16,790 bases of DNA from BRHc4a sp049325055 (GTDB lineage: Bacteria; Bacillota; Desulfotomaculia; Desulfotomaculales; Desulfocucumaceae). The first letter of the stretch is position 1, and every line of letters starts with the position of its first letter. Positions 1 to 6,286 of the stretch are shown here, piece after piece. The translations under genes were made by a program, and so were the position numbers. Below the pieces are notes generated by a model, which was not told the origin of the DNA, ran no database searches, and was given only the letters and a program-made list of their open reading frames with translations. The DNA lies in NCBI GenBank assembly GCA_049325055.1, contig JBMOPB010000004.1:1-16790 (forward strand), written 5' to 3'.

Positions 1-253
1 TATTATATCATATTCACGGATATTCCGCCACATATATATGACCCAAAATCACAAAAAAAATTCCCTCTAAGCTTTATGCCTCAAGGGATTTTGGTTTTCT
101 CTAGTCAACTATGCTGTTAAACTAACGTGTATGAATGACCAGATCCATCAAAAGGTATAAGTATATTATTAAACATAATATTCCTTTCTAAAACATTGAG
201 TTTTTTATTAACCGTCAAAGATAAATATATATCATGACATTGAATTTTTCAAG
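1..253. other. AT-rich stretch without a recognisable gene
   Basis: I see no supportable gene here on either strand. The stretch is AT-rich, with only a weak imperfect hairpin around 65-100 (CCC against GGG, with flanking A/T pairs). It probably holds intergenic DNA or the decayed end of something outside the window. Confidence 0.5.
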
Positions 254-424
254 TTAATGAAGGAGTATAATAAAGTGTTCAATTAAGGCAGCGGAGTATG
301 TGGCACAATTAATGTGTTCGGGCAAAGATATCACATGCAAGGTGTTATTTGTCATCCCACGCCGGGAATCAGGATGCCGTCGTAAAGCTGACACTTCCTC
401 TCCCAGGGTATTTACAGTAATCAT
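254..424 (-). CDS. possible small hypothetical protein (56 aa)
   Basis: An open frame of 56 codons runs on the minus strand from an ATG at 424-422 to a TAA at 256-254. A strong ribosome binding site (GAGGAGG, complement of about 430-436) sits 5-6 bases before the ATG. An AT-rich promoter-like stretch with TATAAA lies further upstream. The protein starts MITVNTLGEEVSALRR, has no signal peptide or membrane helix, and I do not recognise it. It could be the intact 5' end of a gene whose 3' part was lost. The ribosome binding site is the main reason to list it; the coding potential of the rest is unproven. Confidence 0.35.
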   Translation of the reverse strand: MITVNTLGEEVSALRRHPDSRRGMTNNTLHVISLPEHINCATYSAALIEHFIILLH

Positions 425-509
425 TTTTTCCTCCTCGTTTTATATAAATTATTGTATGATAAATGGTACCGGCTTGTAAAATGTGTTATAACGCGGAGGC
501 TGAATAAGT

Positions 510-1193
510 TTGAAAAAAAACTATATACTGACGGCATTTACATTACTTGCCGCGGTTTCTGCCATCACTTTTTTTCCGGACCTTGTCCGGATAATCAAAA
601 CGCTGTTTACAGGCGATGTCAGGGCCATATCCGAAGCAATATCCGGGGCCGGGGCCGCCGCAGTGGTCCTGAGCGTGCTGCTTAATACAATAATAAGCGT
701 ATTGGGGGTTGTACCCTCGCTTTTCCTGACGGGCGCCAATATACTGGTGTTTGGTTTTTGGGGAGGATTTCTGGTGTCCTGGGCCGGAGAGGTGGCCGGC
801 GCGACAGTCTCCTTTATTCTGTACAGGGCCGGGATCAGGTCGGTGCTTAAGATTTCGCCCGACCAGTGGAAGGTTGTAAGGGCAATAAGCCGCCTGCCGG
901 GGGTGAAACAGGTTTATTTCATGTTTGTGCTGAGGCTGGCCCCTTTCTTTCCCTCGGGTGTTATAAACCTCTTCGGGGCACTTACTTCGATACCACTGGC
1001 AAATTTTTTTATCGCCACCGCCCTGGGGAAGTTACCGGCGCTGTTTCTTGAAAGCGCTTTTAGCTATAATGTAATTACAATCGAAAAGAACTATGTAAAC
1101 CTGGGGATCAGTGTACTGGTTGCTGTTATGCTCTATTTCATAGTTAAAAAGGAGTTTTCCCGTCTCGAAAAATCATCCGGGCCGAAACCATGA
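510..1193 (+). CDS. VTT/TVP38 (DedA-like, SNARE-associated) family membrane protein
   Basis: This is a 227-residue polytopic membrane protein. The N-terminus is a Lys-Lys followed by a hydrophobic helix (about residues 5-33), and further hydrophobic segments lie at about 45-70, 73-105, 135-170 and 190-215. The central glycine-rich stretch FGFWGGFLVSWAGEVAGA followed by an aromatic/Arg segment (ILYRAG) matches the VTT domain of the TVP38/TMEM64 and DedA proteins. Members of that family act in the cytoplasmic membrane and are linked to lipid scrambling and membrane homeostasis; a specific substrate cannot be inferred. The start is TTG at 510, preceded by GCGGAGGC at 493-500, which is better than any internal ATG. 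It appears to be transcribed alone, as the following 500 bases hold only a gene remnant. The family call is firm, the function is not. Confidence 0.85.
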   Translation: MKKNYILTAFTLLAAVSAITFFPDLVRIIKTLFTGDVRAISEAISGAGAAAVVLSVLLNTIISVLGVVPSLFLTGANILVFGFWGGFLVSWAGEVAGATVSFILYRAGIRSVLKISPDQWKVVRAISRLPGVKQVYFMFVLRLAPFFPSGVINLFGALTSIPLANFFIATALGKLPALFLESAFSYNVITIEKNYVNLGISVLVAVMLYFIVKKEFSRLEKSSGPKP

Positions 1194-1196
1194 AAA

Positions 1197-1319
1197 AACC
1201 ACCCTTACCGGACCTGTTTCCAGACCCTCTGTGACGTCCACCGGGTAGTGCACTCCGGCGTAGACCCTGGAGGCCGCGCATTCTTCGGCCAGCTGCCTCA
1301 ACTGGTGGTGTTCACAATC
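1197..1319 (-). pseudogene. remnant of a PAP2 / vanadium-haloperoxidase-type phosphatase
   Basis: Read on the minus strand, this stretch encodes AEECAASRVYAGVHYPVDV followed by TEGLETG. This is the C-terminal signature of the PAP2 acid phosphatase / vanadium haloperoxidase superfamily (SR-x-Y-x-G-V-H-Y-P-x-D-V-x-x-G), with the catalytic His and the Arg of the last motif retained. No start codon with a ribosome binding site, no first PAP2 motif (KxxxxxxRP) and no PSGH motif are present. About 40 codons survive, in the spacer after the VTT-family gene and in opposite orientation. I infer a decayed gene end rather than a functional protein. Confidence 0.6.
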
Positions 1320-1576
1320 CCAGGCACGGCAATCTACACCGAATTGAGGATCCCTGGGCTGTTCAAGGCATGATGGATGAAGACGAAATCAGTGGCGTTG
1401 TCCGGGAATGCGCTGCGGTTAAGAGGTCTGATGCCTTCAGGGGGGCAATAAGAAGGATGAGAGGTATACCCGGACTGTGCGCTTCCGGCTACATGCGCTA
1501 TTACCGTTGAATTCCCGGGTTCCGGAATGCTTTGCCAGCCAAATGATAAATAACCTTGGGTTTGTCAACTAATCTG

Positions 1577-1605
1577 AGTCCGGACTTGTTCCGGACTTTT
1601 TATTT
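1577..1605 (+). terminator. rho-independent terminator
   Basis: A perfect 8-bp stem (AGTCCGGA at 1577-1584, TCCGGACT at 1590-1597) with a 5-base loop is followed by a T-rich tail (TTTTTATTT). It points in the plus direction. It may end transcription from the VTT-family gene or from whatever once occupied the degraded spacer, and it insulates the spore coat genes downstream. Confidence 0.8.
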
Positions 1606-1701
1606 CCAAGGGCTTTGGATTGTTTCCGGCCGGTTCGTCCAGCCTTCGCATAATTTAACTCCACTGGAGACAAAATACTAAAAAATATGGAGGTGAAGAA
1701 T

Positions 1702-1935
1702 TTGCTTTCGGAAAGGGAACTAATGGAACTGGGTGACAGGATAATGCACCACGTAAGTCTTTTGGAAAAATACGGTGTGTATGCCCAGCAGTGCCCGGAC
1801 CCGCAGGTGAGGGAGGTTATTACCCGCCACCAGCAGGTGATTCAAAACCACTACAATACAATGGTGGGATTTGTTCAGAACGCGCAGAACGTTTCGGGCG
1901 GGATCCCCGCCCAGGCCCAGTGGCGTCTTAGCTAA
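1702..1935 (+). CDS. small CotF-like spore coat protein
   Basis: This is a 77-residue, largely helical protein of the small spore coat / CotF-like type found in spore-forming Clostridia, presumably incorporated into the spore coat during sporulation. The sequence shows an N-terminal helix (SERELMELGDRIMHHVSLLE) and a second helix rich in Gln and His (REVITRHQQVIQNHYNTMV), followed by a short Gly/Pro/Gln tail. I chose TTG at 1702 because a strong GGAGGTG lies at 1689-1695 with an 8-base gap. An in-frame ATG at 1687 overlaps that ribosome binding site and has none of its own. The next gene follows after 25 bases and encodes a related protein, so the pair probably forms one operon. Family assignment is by recognisable helical pattern and pairing with its neighbour. 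Confidence 0.75.
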   Translation: MLSERELMELGDRIMHHVSLLEKYGVYAQQCPDPQVREVITRHQQVIQNHYNTMVGFVQNAQNVSGGIPAQAQWRLS

Positions 1936-1960
1936 TCTCTATTGAAAGGAGGCAAATCCA

Positions 1961-2302
1961 ATGCCCTATCATCACCAAATCAGCCCGGTCAGCATGTCCA
2001 TCGACTGCCTGAACAGCACAAAGTATATGATTCTAAGAGATGCCCAGGGGATGATGGAAACGGCTACACCGCAGTTAAAGCAGGCTTTTGCCAGGATGAC
2101 GCAGGATCACGTGACCATGGCGGACGAGTGGTTCAGGCTGATGAACAGCCGGGGATGGTACAATGTTTCCCAGGCTCGTCCCGAATCGGTTACCGCCTTG
2201 GCTACCCAAATCCAGACAGTTATGATGCAGACCCAGGCCGCTCCGCTCCAGGCCGGGATCCAGTTTCAGCAGTCGCCGGGGGTCACGGGTCAGTTCCGGT
2301 AA
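1961..2302 (+). CDS. CotF-like spore coat protein
   Basis: This 113-residue protein belongs to the spore coat protein CotF-like family. Conserved-looking features are a helical segment with LNSTKYMILRDAQGMM (about residues 19-34), then ATPQLKQAFARMTQDHVTM and a WFRLMNSRGWY motif (around residues 58-68), ending in a Gln-rich tail (QIQTVMMQTQ). The family role is as a structural coat component or an adaptor in coat assembly, made in the mother cell during sporulation. A good ribosome binding site (AAAGGAGG, about 1944-1951) precedes the ATG by 9 bases. It lies 25 bases after the first coat gene, and a strong terminator follows, so the two genes form a compact unit. Confidence 0.85.
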   Translation: MPYHHQISPVSMSIDCLNSTKYMILRDAQGMMETATPQLKQAFARMTQDHVTMADEWFRLMNSRGWYNVSQARPESVTALATQIQTVMMQTQAAPLQAGIQFQQSPGVTGQFR

Positions 2303-2328
2303 TAAATAATAATTTGTTAAGCATCCGG

Positions 2329-2358
2329 GAAACAGCCGTGTGACGGCTGTTTCTTTTA
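2329..2358 (+). terminator. rho-independent terminator after the coat gene pair
   Basis: An 11-bp perfect stem (GAAACAGCCGT at 2329-2339, ACGGCTGTTTC at 2343-2353) with a 3-base loop is followed by TTTTAT. It lies 27 bases after the stop of the second coat gene. Confidence 0.9.
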
Positions 2359-2398
2359 TACAAGAAAAACAATGAAAAGGAAGGGATGGGAGGGATAA

Positions 2399-2521
2399 AT
2401 CGGAAGGCCGTTCCCGGGGATAGAGGCAAGGGTTATTGACGATGACGGAAATATACTGGCGCCAGGCAGGATAGGCAATCTTGCCATCATGTCCGGCTGG
2501 CCGCCCTCATTCAATAACACC
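2399..2521 (+). pseudogene. remnant of an acetyl/acyl-CoA synthetase (AMP-forming)
   Basis: After an in-frame TAA at 2396-2398 the plus-strand frame reads IGRPFPGIEARVIDDDGN followed by ILAPGRIGNLAIMSGWPPSF. This matches the late core of AMP-forming acetyl-CoA/acyl-CoA synthetases (G-x-P-x-PG-I-x-A-x-V-x-D-x-x-G-N-x-x-x-P-G-x-x-G-x-L, then the WPS motif). The acyl-adenylate motifs upstream and the C-terminal lysine domain are absent. The frame stays open to 2734 but loses resemblance after about 2515 and runs through a terminator hairpin. I read this as a short internal fragment of a lost ligase gene. Confidence 0.6.
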
Positions 2522-2580
2522 AGCGCGCTGCTGTACCCCACAATTTTACTCAGGTTATTCAACAGCCTGCTCAGCATTAA

Positions 2581-2620
2581 AAAAACACCTTCTGCACCGG
2601 TAAAAGCAGAAGGTGTTTTT
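2581..2620 (-). terminator. bidirectional terminator hairpin
   Basis: A 15-bp perfect inverted repeat (AAAAACACCTTCTGC at 2581-2595 and its complement at 2606-2620) with a 10-base loop carries an A-run on one side and a T-run on the other, so it can work in both directions. It lies 21 bases past the stop of the minus-strand gene that ends at 2642. Confidence 0.9.
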
Positions 2621-2641
2621 ATGCCTTCCTGGGGGGATCTT

Positions 2642-2911
2642 CTAATGTTCGCCCCCCGTGTCTTCCATATAATAAAGAACATAAGCCCTTGGCGGGTCCT
2701 GGCGGATTTCCTCCATCACCGGCGGGGATACTGATATTTCACCTACGAAATTGAAGCCGGCTGACAGGTCAAAATCCTCAACTTCGGTTACTTTGAAACA
2801 TTCCAGCACAGGGTTGGGGTCCTTGGTCTGAATGTTCATGGCCAGGTATTTTTCCCTGGCTTCCTCGGTGGAATCGGCAAAAATAATACGTGTGTTGGTG
2901 GGGTGTTTCAT
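2642..2911 (-). CDS. hypothetical protein (89 aa)
   Basis: This is a soluble-looking 89-residue protein that I do not recognise. It begins MKHPTNTRIIFADSTEEAREKY, is acidic, and has no transmembrane helix or cysteine motif (a single Cys near residue 38). The start at 2911 is supported by AGGAG about 9 bases upstream on the minus strand, and the gene is followed by a strong terminator. It is therefore a well-delimited single-gene unit, probably expressed, of unknown role. The sequence alternates helix-like N-terminal and strand-like central segments (ECFKVTEVEDFDL, FNFVGEISV), suggesting a small alpha/beta fold. Confidence 0.65.
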   Translation of the reverse strand: MKHPTNTRIIFADSTEEAREKYLAMNIQTKDPNPVLECFKVTEVEDFDLSAGFNFVGEISVSPPVMEEIRQDPPRAYVLYYMEDTGGEH

Positions 2912-3168
2912 GTCTTTGTCTCCTGTTCACTGTGTTATTGGTCAGATTAAATTTTATTTTCTTCGACTGCCGGTTGTCAATTGTTTTAGCATTTTTTTGG
3001 ACATTTTTAACTTTATTATGGTTTTTGTGTATTAATTTCTCTATCTCAAGGAGTTATGGGTCGAAATTTAATGAAATATGTTGTTAAATTTTCACAGGAA
3101 AAATGAAGGATAGAGGTAATTGTTGTCAAATATTAGGATATAGGTTTTATAAAAGGGGTTGAAGTATT

Positions 3169-3360
3169 TTGCATGAGCTGCAGGTTATCCTTGAGGATTT
3201 GCGTAACCAGCTCACAATTATAAAAGGCTATATTCAACTGCAAAAGCCATGCGACCCGGATTATGAAAAGATGCTGATTGACCCCATAAACAACGCGGAT
3301 AAACTGACAGGGGACGCACTTAACATAATTGCCATGTTTAAATACTCAAACTCCGTATAA
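3169..3360 (+). CDS. small HisKA/Spo0B-like helical protein lacking the phospho-acceptor His
   Basis: This 63-residue protein resembles the dimerisation and phospho-acceptor helical hairpin of sporulation-type histidine kinases. The stretch LEDLRNQLTIIKGYIQLQK (residues 9-27) lines up with the kinase H-box HE-[LI]-RNPLT-x-I-x-G-[FY]-x-QL, and a second helix follows (about residues 33-56). At the position of the phosphorylated His there is Glu (residue 10). No ATPase domain follows. The start is TTG at 3169, with a purine-rich AAAAGGGG near 3151-3158. A Spo0B-type helical hairpin is the alternative reading. Family similarity is seen in the sequence; a regulatory role, such as dimerising with or blocking a sporulation kinase, is inference. 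Confidence 0.5.
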   Translation: MHELQVILEDLRNQLTIIKGYIQLQKPCDPDYEKMLIDPINNADKLTGDALNIIAMFKYSNSV

Positions 3361-3373
3361 CGGCTGATTAATG

Positions 3374-3396
3374 AAAAAAAGGGGCTGCCGCCCCTT
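3374..3396 (-). terminator. rho-independent terminator for the CGGC gene
   Basis: Read on the minus strand, a 7-bp G/C-rich stem (AAGGGGC/GCCCCTT, 3379-3385 with 3390-3396, 4-base loop) is followed by a run of seven T. It lies about 70 bases after the stop of the minus-strand CGGC gene. A second hairpin (AGCCGCC/GGCGGCT, 3429-3446) lies between them but has only a short T-run. Confidence 0.75.
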
Positions 3397-3468
3397 CGGA
3401 CGTAACGCGTCCTCAACCCCGCACTAAAAGCCGCCTGATGGCGGCTGTCCGGAATACAGCAGCGACTT

Positions 3469-3822
3469 CTAATAGTTGTGGGTTCCAATAACCACGGGCT
3501 TGCCGAATTTGCTGCTGATCATTTCTGCCGCCTTGTCCAGGTTGATGGGGCAGGACGCAGTCTTGCTGGCCTTAACCATACAGGTTCCCAGGTGGATGGC
3601 GTCAATATCCCGGTCCAGGTAATCCGCCTGTTCCAGAACCAGGGTCAGCTTGGGCATAAACAGTCCGGGGCAGTCACCACAGCCGCACATTCCCACTATT
3701 TGGACATCGTCGTATTTGGCAAACTCCCCCTCCTTCAGTTCCGACGCCTTAAAGCATTTCAGGCAGGCTACGCAATTAATGTCTCTGATCTTGGCACAGG
3801 TAACGATCAATACTCTGCTCAT
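3469..3822 (-). CDS. CGGC-domain metal-binding protein
   Basis: This 117-residue cytoplasmic protein matches the CGGC domain family, named for a Cys-Gly-Gly-Cys centre and thought to bind metal; its exact reaction is unknown. Cysteines are abundant and in family-like positions: C9, then C17-x2-C20-x2-C23, the central MCGCGDCPG (C46, C48, C51), GTC at C81, SCP at C91, and a C-terminal VVIGTH motif typical of these proteins. The central motif here is C-G-C-G-D-C rather than plain CGGC. The ATG at 3822 is preceded by AAGGAGG (complement of about 3834-3840), a strong ribosome binding site. It is a single-gene unit on the minus strand with its own terminator. Relatives are common in anaerobic Firmicutes and methanogens. 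Confidence 0.8.
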   Translation of the reverse strand: MSRVLIVTCAKIRDINCVACLKCFKASELKEGEFAKYDDVQIVGMCGCGDCPGLFMPKLTLVLEQADYLDRDIDAIHLGTCMVKASKTASCPINLDKAAEMISSKFGKPVVIGTHNY

Positions 3823-3849
3823 CAGTTTAAAGAACCTCCTTGATTCTAT

Positions 3850-4100
3850 TTGAGTAACTTGTCCGTTAATTATTATACCGCAAATCAGTCATTAGTTCAA
3901 AATCTAGAAGAATTTTTTATGCCGCCCCTGTATGGGGCGGCTGTTTCCGGCGCCGGTTATTTTTTTTAAAAGGCGAAAACCCCGGGCACGGCCCCCTGCC
4001 CAGTATGGAAACGTTTTAAGGATGCGGAAAAGAGAAGATTGTAAATCTGATTGGCGCTTTCCCTGCGGGAGGCGCTGAATTTTTTTAAAAACTGGTATAG
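3850..4100. other. intergenic region with hairpins, no gene
   Basis: No gene is supported here. The stretch holds an 8-bp perfect hairpin (GCCGCCCC at 3921-3928, GGGGCGGC at 3934-3941), a palindrome CCGGCGCCGG at 3948-3957 followed by a T-run, and the terminator-like hairpin listed at 4053. Several terminator-like structures with no gene in front of them suggest that genes were lost here. Confidence 0.5.
4053..4086 (+). terminator. probable rho-independent terminator
   Basis: A stem of about 10 bp with one bulged base and two G-T pairs (4053-4063 with 4067-4076, 3-base loop) is followed by AATTTTTTT. It lies just before the promoter of the flavoprotein gene and would insulate it from upstream transcription. 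Confidence 0.5.
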
Positions 4101-4105
4101 GGTTT

Positions 4106-4114
4106 TGGTATAAT
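4106..4114 (+). promoter_or_regulatory. extended -10 promoter of the flavoprotein gene
   Basis: The sequence TGGTATAAT is a perfect -10 hexamer with the TGn extension, 57 bases before the ATG at 4171. The -35 position is weak and A/T-rich, as is usual for extended -10 promoters. No other candidate of this quality lies in the spacer. Confidence 0.55.
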
Positions 4115-4170
4115 TGTCATATGGAGGTAAATATAACTATACCCAAATTATGGTGAAGGGGAGTTGAACA

Positions 4171-5025
4171 ATGAAAAAGGTGCTGGGGCTGGTGGTTTCG
4201 GAGAGAAACCTTGGAAACAGCGAGCTTCTGGTAAAGGAAATAATGGGGGCGGTTCCCGACCCCTGCAGCCGGGAGATGATACGGCTGACGGAACTCGGTA
4301 TCGGTCCCTGCAGGGCCTGCTACCGATGCCTTACCCCCGGGACGGAGTGCAGGGTAAACGACCACTTCAAATTTGTTATAGACAAAATAACCGGCGCTGA
4401 CGCACTGGTAATAGGGATGCCGGTTTATTTCCTCGGGCCCCACGGGCAATTTAAAATGCTGACGGACCGCCTGATGGGAGTGGGACAATACGCAGAGAAA
4501 ACACGGGGCAAACCCTGCGTGGTTGTAATACCTTACGGCCTTGCGGGATGGGAGGGCTACGCCCGGACAGCCGCGCTGGTGCTGCCCAGGATGCTGGAAA
4601 TGAAGCTGGTTGACTGCTGGCCGGTCCATGCAACCCTGCCCGGCGAGGGCGTGATGAAGGAAGAAAACTGTGAATATGCCCGGAGGCTGGGGGCCGGCAT
4701 TTTTACCGCCGGGGAATACTCCGGCAGGCCGGGGGAGTGCCCGTACTGCGGGGCCGACCTTTTCCGGCTGCTTCCCGGCGGGGTGGTTGAATGCTGCCTT
4801 TGCTCGGCAAAAGGTTATCCTGGGGCCGGCGGCAGCCCCGAATTCCGTCTGCCCGGCCACTACCGTTTCTCCACCGAGGGGATGCAGGAGCATTTTATGG
4901 GCTGGCTGGTAAAAATGAGGGAAAAATATCTTGCGGAAAGGGAATCACTAAAAGAGGTACAAAAACCGTACAGGGGCAGCCACTGGTGGGTCAAGCCCGA
5001 AAATAGCGGCGGCAGTCAGTCATAG
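4171..5025 (+). CDS. iron-sulfur flavoprotein (Isf/NADPH-FMN reductase family) with a C-terminal Zn-ribbon-like tail
   Basis: This 284-residue protein has a flavodoxin-like FMN reductase fold: strand one KKVLGLVVSERNLGNSELL (residues 2-20) carries the phosphate-binding loop, and ALVIGMPVYFLGPHGQFKML (about residues 77-96) matches the family's PVY motif before the flavin-contact loop. Between them lies C47-x2-C50-x2-C53-x6-C60, the compact cluster motif of archaeal-type iron-sulfur flavoproteins that holds a 4Fe-4S centre. Such proteins pass electrons between ferredoxin-like carriers and unknown acceptors in anaerobes. The C-terminal part is unusual: CPYC at 190-193 and CCLC at 208-211 form a zinc-ribbon-like pair, followed by a basic, Trp-containing tail. 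The ATG has GAAGGGGAG about 8 bases upstream. It appears monocistronic, since the next gene begins almost 300 bases later after a repeat and operator-like elements. Confidence 0.85.
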   Translation: MKKVLGLVVSERNLGNSELLVKEIMGAVPDPCSREMIRLTELGIGPCRACYRCLTPGTECRVNDHFKFVIDKITGADALVIGMPVYFLGPHGQFKMLTDRLMGVGQYAEKTRGKPCVVVIPYGLAGWEGYARTAALVLPRMLEMKLVDCWPVHATLPGEGVMKEENCEYARRLGAGIFTAGEYSGRPGECPYCGADLFRLLPGGVVECCLCSAKGYPGAGGSPEFRLPGHYRFSTEGMQEHFMGWLVKMREKYLAERESLKEVQKPYRGSHWWVKPENSGGSQS

Positions 5026-5036
5026 GGCGCGTTGTG

Positions 5037-5064
5037 GGAGTTGGATGTTGGAGGCTGGAATCTT
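5037..5064 (+). repeat. degenerate 7-base tandem repeat after a stop codon
   Basis: Four 7-base units (GGAGTTG, GATGTTG, GAGGCTG, GAATCTT) follow each other beginning 12 bases past the flavoprotein stop. They share the pattern G-A-x-G-Y-T-x. A similar 7-base array lies directly after the stop of the oligoendopeptidase gene (12933-12953), in the same orientation relative to its gene. Confidence 0.45.
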
Positions 5065-5194
5065 GCAGGAATTGGACCCGGAAGGTTATTTTGTTTTAAT
5101 CCCTTCCACTGGCCAGCGACGAGTTTTAATGCATAACACGGACAGGTCATTCATTACCAGGGAGGCATGTTCACGCCCCGGAAAATGTTGTTGA

Positions 5195-5234
5195 TTTATA
5201 CTGGAGATTAATATATACTTTTAAATGTATATAC
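5195..5234 (+). promoter_or_regulatory. TATAC repeats, candidate GntR operator cluster upstream of the regulator
   Basis: Three related elements lie at near-helical spacing: TTTATAC at 5195-5201, ATATATAC at 5211-5218 and GTATATAC at 5227-5234. The last is a perfect palindrome of the GT-N4-AC type used by HutC-branch GntR regulators. They lie 85-125 bases before the gntR-type start and resemble the elements found after that gene, which suggests autoregulation. Binding itself is inference. Confidence 0.4.
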
Positions 5235-5317
5235 CAGTTCGTATCCCCTCCTCATTTAAATATTTGTAATTTTGATATAAATGAAATAAAGTGTACTTTT
5301 GGTAAGGAATGAAAGGT

Positions 5318-6061
5318 ATGACTCTTGCAAAAATAAAGTTGAACGATAATAGCAAACTGCCGCTATATTACCAGTTGACTGAACAGATTTACGAGCTGAT
5401 CCAGCAAGGCACTTTAAAGCCCGGGGACGTTTTGCCATCGGAGCGGGAGATCTGCGAGAAATACAATCTCAGCAGGGGCACCGTCCGGCAGGCTATAAAT
5501 ATCCTGGTCAACAAGGGTTATGTCACCCGTAAGCAAGGCAAGGGAACGGTAATCAAGCATCCGACTCTGGACCATGACCTTATAGGGGATTACAGCTTCG
5601 GCAAGGGGATGATCCGCCAGGGTTTAAAGATCGGTTCAGTAGTTTTGTTCTCCGGTGTAATTATTGGTAAAAAAAGAATGACCAACCGGTTAAGCCTCAA
5701 TGGCAAGGCAAAGCTGATTGGGATTTCGCGAATCCGTTGTGCCAACGGCGAGCCCTGGATAATTGAGGATTCATATTTGCCTGAAGACAGGTTTCCCGGC
5801 CTCGAGACATATGATTTTACTTCTCGCCTGCTAGTTGAGGTCCTTGCCGATTTTTATCACACCCGCCTTGCCAGGATCGAGGCCTTTATCGAGCCGACCC
5901 TGGCCCAGGAGAACCACTCCAAGCTGCTCGGCATAGAGGTGGGATCCCCAGCTCTGGTTCTGGACAGAGTTTTATATGATGAAAAAAACACTCCCGTGGT
6001 TTACAGCCAGGCATTTGTGAGAGGGGACAGGTGCAGGTATTATTTCAAAATTAACCGCTAG
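5318..6061 (+). CDS. GntR-family transcriptional regulator, HutC-type with UTRA domain
   Basis: This 247-residue DNA-binding regulator has an N-terminal winged helix (about residues 12-78): PLYYQLTEQIYELIQQG, then the conserved LPSEREICEKYNLSRGTVRQ and the wing residues KQGKGTVI. A UTRA ligand-binding domain of the HutC branch follows (about residues 85-245), ending with the typical SQAFVRGDRCRYYFKI. Such proteins usually repress a neighbouring catabolic operon until a small effector binds the UTRA domain. I prefer ATG at 5318 because AAGGA lies 9 bases before it. An in-frame ATG at 5309 directly abuts the same AAGGA and would add three residues. It stands just upstream of, and in line with, the methyl-transfer operon, with TATAC-type elements on both sides, so that operon is its likely target. 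The effector is unknown. Confidence 0.85.
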   Translation: MTLAKIKLNDNSKLPLYYQLTEQIYELIQQGTLKPGDVLPSEREICEKYNLSRGTVRQAINILVNKGYVTRKQGKGTVIKHPTLDHDLIGDYSFGKGMIRQGLKIGSVVLFSGVIIGKKRMTNRLSLNGKAKLIGISRIRCANGEPWIIEDSYLPEDRFPGLETYDFTSRLLVEVLADFYHTRLARIEAFIEPTLAQENHSKLLGIEVGSPALVLDRVLYDEKNTPVVYSQAFVRGDRCRYYFKINR

Positions 6062-6081
6062 AATTTTTTTTCTTCCAAGTG

Positions 6082-6097
6082 GTATAAACATTTATAC
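6082..6097 (+). promoter_or_regulatory. 16-bp palindrome, candidate operator of the methyl-transfer operon
   Basis: GTATAAACATTTATAC is a palindrome with perfect 7-base arms around a CA centre. It lies 21 bases after the regulator's stop and 190 bases before the corrinoid gene. It contains the same GTATA/TATAC core as the elements upstream of the regulator and at 6176-6185. No T-run follows, so it is more likely an operator than a terminator. Confidence 0.5.
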
Positions 6098-6175
6098 AAA
6101 TAACATTTATGCGAAAAACAGAAAAGCCAGTAAACGCTCTGTATGTGCGTATATGAAAAAGACATGTTATATAAA

Positions 6176-6185
6176 TGTATAAACA
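6176..6185 (+). promoter_or_regulatory. second GTATAAAC element near the operon promoter
   Basis: TGTATAAACA repeats the left arm of the palindrome at 6082-6097. An imperfect partner (GTTATATA at 6166-6173) lies just before it. The region is AT-rich and could overlap a promoter for the corrinoid-protein gene about 100 bases downstream. Between it and that gene, a ribosome-binding-site-like GGAGGTG (6216-6222) is followed by no real reading frame. Confidence 0.35.
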
Positions 6186-6286
6186 ATTATTGTTTTTCAT
6201 TACTGCCTGATAGCATGGAGGTGATCTTATTGCACTAACAAATAATTAATGATTAACATAACAAGCCAACAAGGAAGGAGAAAAAA

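Noticed and set aside
1370..1510. 46-codon plus-strand frame with coding-like codon use
   Set aside because: It has no ribosome binding site and I recognise no family. It may be a gene-end remnant in the decayed spacer, but the evidence is too thin for a feature.
4117..4893. Long open frame antisense to the flavoprotein gene (258 codons)
   Set aside because: It is a by-product of GC-rich third positions of the real gene. It has no ribosome binding site and no recognisable domain, while the plus strand shows clear motifs.
6214..6237. Ribosome-binding-site-like GGAGGTG with a seven-codon frame before the corrinoid gene
   Set aside because: The frame is too short to be meaningful. It is probably a vestige or chance.
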